Source: Lepeophtheirus salmonis (Eukaryota > Arthropoda > Copepoda > Siphonostomatoida > Caligidae). Taken from it: DNA of 64,000 nt. The translations under genes and the position numbers were made by a program. Positions 58,135-64,000 of the stretch are shown piece after piece (within the stretch, counting starts at the first letter, position 1; each line of letters opens with the position of its first letter). The DNA is taken from NCBI RefSeq assembly GCF_016086655.4, contig NC_052132.2:16804805-16868804 (forward strand), in the 5' to 3' direction. The notes under the pieces are model-generated. The model did not search any database. It was not told the DNA's origin and saw only the letters and a program-made list of their open reading frames with translations.

Positions 58135-58590
58135 GGACAGTGTTGCACTTGTCTTTTTCAGTCGTGAATAATTTTGAGTCAAGTATGGAAGTATCAAAGA
58201 AGAAAAAACTCTACTGTGAAGAACTCGAACGTTTGAAGCTGGCGATCCAATAGAAGTGGTCAACAATAGTGAATGGGAGACAATAAGACATCATCAGGGC
58301 CACACCAGGACGCACATATCTCTGATGACGCGCCAGAGCTCTGGGAGCTCATATTGGAAGTTTTTCAGGATCCACCCTACAGTCGTGACCTGCCACCAAG
58401 TGACTACCACCTTTTACTTTTAATGGAAAAATATATATTTGCCCTCAATAGAGGCCAGTAAAAATTTTTGTCAGAGTATTTTGCCAATAGGGACAACTGC
58501 TTCTACAAAAAGAGCATTATGAAGTTGAATTCTCGTCAACAAGAAGTTATCAAACAGAACGAGGTATATTTGGCTTAAACCGGATCATGG
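58135..58590 (+). pseudogene. Mariner transposase, C-terminal fragment
   Basis: LYCEELERLKLAIQ.KWSTI near 58210-58265 is followed by GPHQDAHISDDAPELWELIL near 58302-58360, then DPPYSRDLPPSDYHLLLLME and KYIFALN. After a frame change come SEYFANRDNCFYKKSIMKLN and QQEVIKQNEVYLA, ending near 58579. This matches the mariner (irritans/Hsmar) tail: YxxQLxRLxxAI, DNARPHxS, HPPYSPDLAPSDYHLF, FFANRDxxFYxxGIxKLxxxWQxVIxQNGxYL. The second catalytic Asp (DNARPH) has been rearranged to HQDAHIS. The third survives as PPSDYH. The N-terminal half and first catalytic Asp are absent here. Confidence 0.85.
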
Positions 58591-60234
58591 AAACACTTCT
58601 AATAAATCATTGAAATGTCGAGTAAATAAGAAATTTATTTTCCCCCAACATAATATATATATGTATTTACAGCGAATACATACTTTAAAAGCTGAATAAA
58701 TACCTAAGTGATTTTTCAATACCATTCGTGTGAGAAAAATACTGAAATGATATTTAATATTATTCTTAATTATATACATTAACTATATTTTTAATGAATG
58801 AATAGATTAATAAACTTTTGATTTTTTAGATAATCAAAATTGGTTTGAAGTCTTGAAAGAAGATTTAATTATAAATGATTTCTAACTTGTCATAGTTCGT
58901 CTATAATCTTGTCTTATGAAAGTATTAAATTGCCTTCATTAATTGATGGATTTTCACTATAAGAATGTTTAAAAATACAAAAAAAAAAAAGAGTATAAAC
59001 TTGCATATATCTATTTTTTTCGAGCACAGAAACTGAGAGCTTTATTTCATCCCTTATTCCCTAAAATAAACAAAACTATCTTTATCTAAATAGTAGGGAT
59101 AGAAGAGTCGTGAGTTGGAAAGGAATAATATGGGGGATTTAACTCTGATACGCACGGGTCGGCGCCTCATTATTATTATTTAACGTGCATATTCTTTGGC
59201 TAATCTTATTTCCGAACCCCTCTTCCTCTTTATTCATCCCTCCCCTCAAAAGTCTAAATATAGATAATGGTATAAAATAATCAATAAAAGTTATAGCCGT
59301 CACTAAGGGAGGAAGATCAGACATTTGGGTCAGACAGTCCCATAGTTATTGTTATATATATATATACAATATTCATTCTTGATGTTGATTATTATCAACT
59401 ATTTTCGTATTCAGCTCATGAATCCAAAGAATCAAGGGAATTTGATGTGATGTGATTGAAAGTTATGTATTGTTAGATTACCGATTATATTATTGCTTGG
59501 TTGTTAAATGATAATTATACCTGTATTCTTAGAGTTGTTTAATATACAGGCTAAGAAACTGACAAAGAACGTGATTATCCTTACAATTTTAATAATCCTT
59601 TGGAGAAAAAGGGAACACTCTACCCAATTAAAGTTCCTGGAACTAAAAATAAATATAGATTTAATTTTTATATAGGAAAATTCAATACTAGTTTCAGAAG
59701 CTAAATTAATTTTTTCCCTCATCTAAATTAGATTACTCAAAAAATCACTTTTTTCTAACCTCGGGTCAAACGGTGCAAATATAGGTTAAATAAAAATAAT
59801 TTATGCATAGTTCAACACAAAATGGGGCATGCCTCAAAGATTAGTTAAAATCCTTTCCTCTTTCCAATCTTCTCACGTCTATTACTTCATATGCATCTTC
59901 ATTCCATCCCCACTTTACTAATTTCTTCCGATTAAGAAATTGATTTTTTTCCTCGATATAAAATAAAAGACGTAAAATTCGTCATAATATTACAAAACTA
60001 CCTAAAATCTTTTTTTTTTTTTTATATACTCCTATAAAAAATAATTAACTTTATTATGAAAGGGTTATTATGAGTCTTTAAATGAACAAAAAGTGGCACA
60101 TTTTTTTTAAAGTTCAAATGACAAACTAATGCTGATTAACTTAATTTGAGACATAGATGTAGTGCTAAACATTTGAAAAGTTCACCCCATTTCTTGGGAC
60201 AAATCTCCAAATGTAAAATTACAACCATTAGTAG
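58591..60234. other. No gene seen
   Basis: AT-rich. A less AT-rich patch at 59145-59255 (ACGCACGGGTCGGCGCCTCA) holds a 61-codon minus frame without a domain. A TA run lies near 59353-59366. Confidence 0.5.
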
Positions 60235-60360
60235 GGGTGTCCGATAGATTATATGGGGGGGGAGCTTGGTTTTGGATTTTTTTTGGAAAAAAATCCAAAA
60301 ATCCAAATTTTTTTTATGATCATTTTAAAAATCAACAGCTATAATATAAATTAATCAGGT
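60235..60360 (+). repeat. Dispersed repeat family D, 5' part
   Basis: GGGTGTCCGATAGATTATAT, then a G-run, GAGCTTGGTTTTGGATTTTT and GAAAAAAATCCAAAAATCCA. It matches the start of the copy at 44300 and then loses similarity near 60360. Confidence 0.6.
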
Positions 60361-62002
60361 TATAAAATTATTAAAAAATGAGATATTTCGAAATTTGTTT
60401 GATATTTTAGATTAAATGAAGTCAACATCAAAATCTTTCACAGATGTACAATCTGCAAAAGTCTTTATTTTAAGAGAAAATACGTAGTTTTAATTAAAAC
60501 GATTACTGAAGCAAGGAAATCCATCCCCTCTTTTCTATTGGTCATTATGACCACATTAAAGAACTGAGCTACAGTCATAAAAACATTTGACACTTCATAA
60601 ACATTAGGAAAAAAAAATCAATCCTCATTATTTTCCCTCTTGAAGGAGAAAAAGAATTACGAAATACAATTTTAATTTTGTCAGAAAATGAACACAAATA
60701 ATGGAGCAAAAATTCACTCATTAGAAAGAGACTCATTATCAGTTAAATAAAATATGTGTATAGACGAAGAAAATAAAAATACTTCACATCGTATTTCTTG
60801 AGAGAAAATAAAAACAGCAGTAAAAAAAAGTTAGTATTTATTTATTTTTAAAGTTGTTGAAATTTTTAAAGACACAAAGGTTAGGAGAAAAGAGAGAAAT
60901 TTTTGAAAATAAACATTTTTTTAAATGTTTAATTCTATCAATGGAAACGAAGGAAAAGTCTTTAGACGTATGGAACACATTAAAAAAATGTAAATAGGGG
61001 GAAATGCAGATTAGGGCGACTTGTTTTTCAACTTATTTTGAATTTTGATTACGTCTAAGTCGAAAAAGTGGTGATCTGGTAAGGAAATCACCTATGCAAA
61101 ATTACATTGCCCTAATTTCATAGCTTTAGGTAACAAACTAGTTCAAAGTTTGAATAGAGATATAAGTTATTTATTTCGACAATAATGATCCAAACACAGC
61201 ATTATTCATTATTTTGCAATAGTGTTATATGATTGGCATTATTTTTACCTATAAAAAATATTAATTAAGTATTTTACTAAAGCTACCCTATGAAGCAAAA
61301 AGAAAGATAAACTAAGAAAATATTGATCTATCCTTTTTTAAAATGTAAAACAAAAAAAAAAACAAAAAAATGCACGTTTTTTGTTCCTCAGGACAATTTA
61401 AAAATAAAAAAACTTTTTCAACACTTTTTATAGGTTAAAAAATGCGTTATTTAATGGAAATTAACAAAAAAATGTCTTCTAATTACAAATTAAAGTGTCT
61501 TTTTTTCATAATTTGATCAAGTTGTGCAACTTAAAGATAACATCGTAGGACGATTTAATTTTGTGTACGTATTTTCCCATATCATATCCCAACTTTTATG
61601 CACTAACAGTAATCAAATTTCAAAAAAAGTTGATAAACAAACCCCCCTAATGCAGATGGTATCAAAACCCAGAGGGTTTGTAAGTACAATGTATTTTCAT
61701 AGACCAACCCAAGCAAACACCTGCAAAGATGTTAAAAGCACTCAACAACGGTTTTAATATGCAGTCATGAAATAGGAATTGTTGTTTTAAACGACTTTCA
61801 GAATATATTTTGAGTGTTGATTTTTTCCATGTTCCTCGTTTATTTTTTTTAATTTTTTAAATATATAAGTCAAACTACCAATTTCATACGAGCAATCAAC
61901 CCATTTAACTCCGCATTTGGATTTTTAGTGGCTACATATCTTCCCTCCTTTATGATTCAATGGATTGGATTCATCTGCAGAATATATTGAATAGTTAGAA
62001 TG
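60361..62002. other. No gene seen
   Basis: AT-rich with many A runs. The 77-codon frame at 61524-61757 (with VSKPRGFVSTMYFHRPTQAN) has a mildly protein-like second half but no recognised family. Confidence 0.45.
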
Positions 62003-62004
62003 TA

Positions 62005-62720
62005 CAGGGTGCTTCCTAAATACTATAAAAAATGTTAAACATATTACTCAACGAGATTTAAAGATATCCTTAGACAAAATTCCGTAATGAACTTTTGATC
62101 AGTTGTCAATAAAGTTTGCTTAATTTCTTTTAAAGAGCAAAGAAAGTCAAGAGAAGCATAATATTCCTCAGTTTGTTAAAATGTTGCATACCTCCCAAAA
62201 ATTTTTATGTAGAGACCATATTTGACATACAAATTGACCACGCTTTGGTCAAAAAAGGATCTAATTGGCACCTTAAAAGCTATTGAACAGAAAAAAACAG
62301 AAACAGTGATCTGATGAATGCCATCGGCATTCAGGGGTCAAAATGAACAGCATTGAATAAGTGAGCACAATCCTTCATACAAATATCGTACCATTGACCC
62401 ATTTTCACTTCCTGGAAGAGGCATGGACAAATTTCAACAAATGATGCTCCTTCTCACACATCCAGTATGAAGCAATGGTGGTGCATGACTCATCGGTCTA
62501 GCAATTGGAGCAGCAAATTTTCAATATCATCTAGTAATTTGAATCAGATGTAGTTTGCAATCTGCTCAATTTTGAAGGAGAGTGTTTGCAAGAAGACAAA
62601 TATGGATTTAATGAAAGTCTTGATAGTTACAACATTGTTTTTAGTAATGCTAATGTTTTTTGTGATGTGGCCAAATATAACTTACAAAATGAGTGAGTTT
62701 TAGTAATAAAAGGTTTAGAC
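62005..62720 (+). pseudogene. Tc1/mariner-like remnant with one TIR-like end
   Basis: TA followed by CAGGGTGCTTCCTAAATACT at 62003-62024 is in the style of a Tc1/mariner end. Inside, plus-strand sequence near 62425-62600 reads NDAPSHTSSMKQWWCMTHRS, SSNWSSKFSISSSNLNQM, FAICSILKESVCKKT. This aligns with QDGAPSHTS...W..K..WSK.FWPPSSPDLNPMDFAIWSILE. The second catalytic Asp is kept (NDAPSHTS), while LNPMD is reduced to LNQM plus a stop. N-terminal motifs were not identified and the right TIR was not found. Confidence 0.5.
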
Positions 62721-63317
62721 TACACCTCTTTATATTAACACAAGTCCAACCGTTGGGAATAGGGCACTTGTTATGTCAGACAGTTTATAAAATTTATATG
62801 TACACTACTTTAAAATTATAGACACAAAAAAGCCATGTACGATTTGTTTATTTGATAGTATTTAGAGTCTACACTCAATACTATGACGCATCATGGAATA
62901 TTAAATACATGGAAGTCTATCTACATCATTTTTATTCCTTCTTTTTTTTACTTGAATCATAGATTCTTCTTCTTTTAAAAAGTAATTTTTTGTTAGTAAT
63001 TCTTTGGAAATAAACTAATTCAACCACACCCTGATTCGGAAAATTGAATATAAGTTATGAAATTTCAAATTCTTAGCATGTTTAATATTTGAGCAGGAGC
63101 ACAATGTGCAAAAAAATGAGAGTCTAGACGTGTCTAGAAATGTTCTTTTTGCCGAATAACAACGGTAAAGTTTTTGGGGTGCAAGGATTTAAACTATACA
63201 AACATTGCAATGAAATAAAATATTATAAAAAAAAAGTAATAAAAAAATTGTAAAAAATGGTTATAAAAAGATTGTAAAAAAACAAAAAAGCACCAGCACG
63301 TAAAAATTGATTTATAG
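62721..63317. other. No gene seen
   Basis: AT-rich flank of the candidate exon on the minus strand. A run of AAAAAAA(A/G)TAATAAAAAAATTG near 63225-63285 lies just downstream of that exon's stop codon. Confidence 0.5.
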
Positions 63318-63605
63318 TTAGTTGATATTGAGAATATGCTTATTTTGAAAGATAAAAGGAGTAGGCTGGGAACCCAGTAGGTGGCTAGAATGGGGATTCA
63401 CAGAAGGAGCGGCTTCATGTCGTTGATCATTTGCACTGAGGGAGTCGAATTCGAAGGAAGACGGGTCAAAGGCACAGAGTTCTAGGTGCTCCTGTAGGAT
63501 CTGAATCTTGTAAGGTTTTCTCTTGCCAACGATCTCTTCCACGTTCGCAGCTACCCCCATACGGAGACACACTGTCTTGAGTTTGGCTAGGGTAACGTGC
63601 GGGAA
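63318..63605 (-). CDS. Candidate host coding exon, unknown protein
   Basis: A single minus-strand frame reads KLFPHVTLAKLKTVCLRMGV, AANVEEIVGKRKPYKIQILQ, EHLELCAFDPSSFEFDSLSA and NDQRHEAAPSVNPHSSH, and stops at 63318. It is richer in G+C than its surroundings, and many of its codons end in C or G. That is unlike the AT-driven chance frames here. The frame is open upstream of its first Met to a stop near 63612, so it may be the last exon of a gene running in from the right (higher coordinates) with an acceptor near 63605, or a retroposed piece. The segment LKTVCLRMGV...GKRKPYKIQILQEHL recalls a SAP-like helix pair, but I cannot assign a family. Confidence 0.4.
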   Translation of the reverse strand, partial: FPHVTLAKLKTVCLRMGVAANVEEIVGKRKPYKIQILQEHLELCAFDPSSFEFDSLSANDQRHEAAPSVNPHSSHLLGSQPTPFIFQNKHILNIN

Positions 63606-63612
63606 TAGCTTC

Positions 63613-64000
63613 GTTTATATTCGTCGCCCGATGTGGTTTTTATAAACCAATAATATGATATAAGAAATAACGGGGGCAGAAATAAATTACGAGAACCTTC
63701 TACATTTAATATGACATTAGTACATGGCAAATATTGTTGTTATATTTGAATACAAATTTATCATGCATTTTTTGGTTAAAACGTTTCTCTCCTGCACTTA
63801 AAGGTTTATTTTAAGCTTTTTTGCACAATTGATTAAGATAGGCAAAGATTCTTTCGTATGAAAAAAAAAAAACAATACGACCCATTAATTAATAAACAAG
63901 AAGAAGAAAAAACACATGCTGCAACTGTTTTTCCTTTTCTTCTATCCCGTTTTGTTTTTTCATTAAAAAATTTACTTTCTTATTTTTAATTAAAAAAGGT
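63613..64000. other. No gene seen
   Basis: AT-rich edge of the window. If the frame at 63318-63605 is a last exon, upstream exons would lie beyond 64000. Confidence 0.4.

Noticed and set aside
59139..59324. 61-codon minus-strand frame in a GC-richer patch
   Set aside because: No domain, and the patch is short; the frame is not clearly coding in either strand.
1..64000. CRISPR array, operon structure, rRNA or tRNA genes
   Set aside because: No regularly spaced repeats with unique spacers, no gene clusters and no tRNA-like cloverleaf or rRNA sequence were recognised. The sequence is eukaryotic in character, with introns or intergenic repeats.

Overview
The window is 64 kb of very AT-rich eukaryotic DNA (by eye near 70% A+T) with no long open reading frame. 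No confident host gene is visible. It reads as an intergenic or intronic stretch filled with decayed mobile elements. The transposase remnants resemble, from memory only, families that are very abundant in sea lice (caligid copepods such as Lepeophtheirus). An arthropod, probably a copepod, is my best guess; a database search would settle it.

Class II elements dominate. Tc1/mariner-type transposase fragments lie at 2343-2510, 3064-3310, 6380-7260, 11453-12310, 14241-14480, 30200-31056, 31440-31930, 31931-32365, 34735-35345, 36549-37290, 47368-47620, 49576-50419, 58135-58590 and 62005-62720. Several of these (11453, 30200, 31440, 31931, 36549, 49576) have the N-terminal DNA-binding part joined directly to the C-terminal end, with all or much of the catalytic core missing. 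A possible P-element/THAP9-like remnant lies at 56457-57490.

Class I elements are a non-LTR retrotransposon with endonuclease, reverse transcriptase, RNase H and a terminal zinc knuckle (17740-20830, plus strand); a second, different non-LTR reverse transcriptase (53150-54610, minus strand); and a Ty3/gypsy gag-protease-RT fragment (47880-48850, plus strand).

The rest is held together by short dispersed repeats, which I call families A to F, plus several inverted-repeat elements. Family A (at least 13 copies, often with a TGTCATGACA palindrome) is the most frequent. Family D is an AT-rich element with G-rich ends that contains an 87-88 bp minisatellite. An element of about 1 kb with TIRs of roughly 130 bp lies at 1962-2959, and one of its arms recurs alone at 52055-52200. 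A 588 bp element with 23 bp TIRs and no coding content lies at 23744-24331.

The only sequence that looks like unassigned host coding DNA is a GC-richer frame at 63318-63605 on the minus strand. All elements appear inactive from stops, frameshifts and lost catalytic residues. I do not see an operon, CRISPR array, rRNA or tRNA gene. All boundaries are read by eye and should be taken as within tens of bases unless a TIR is described.
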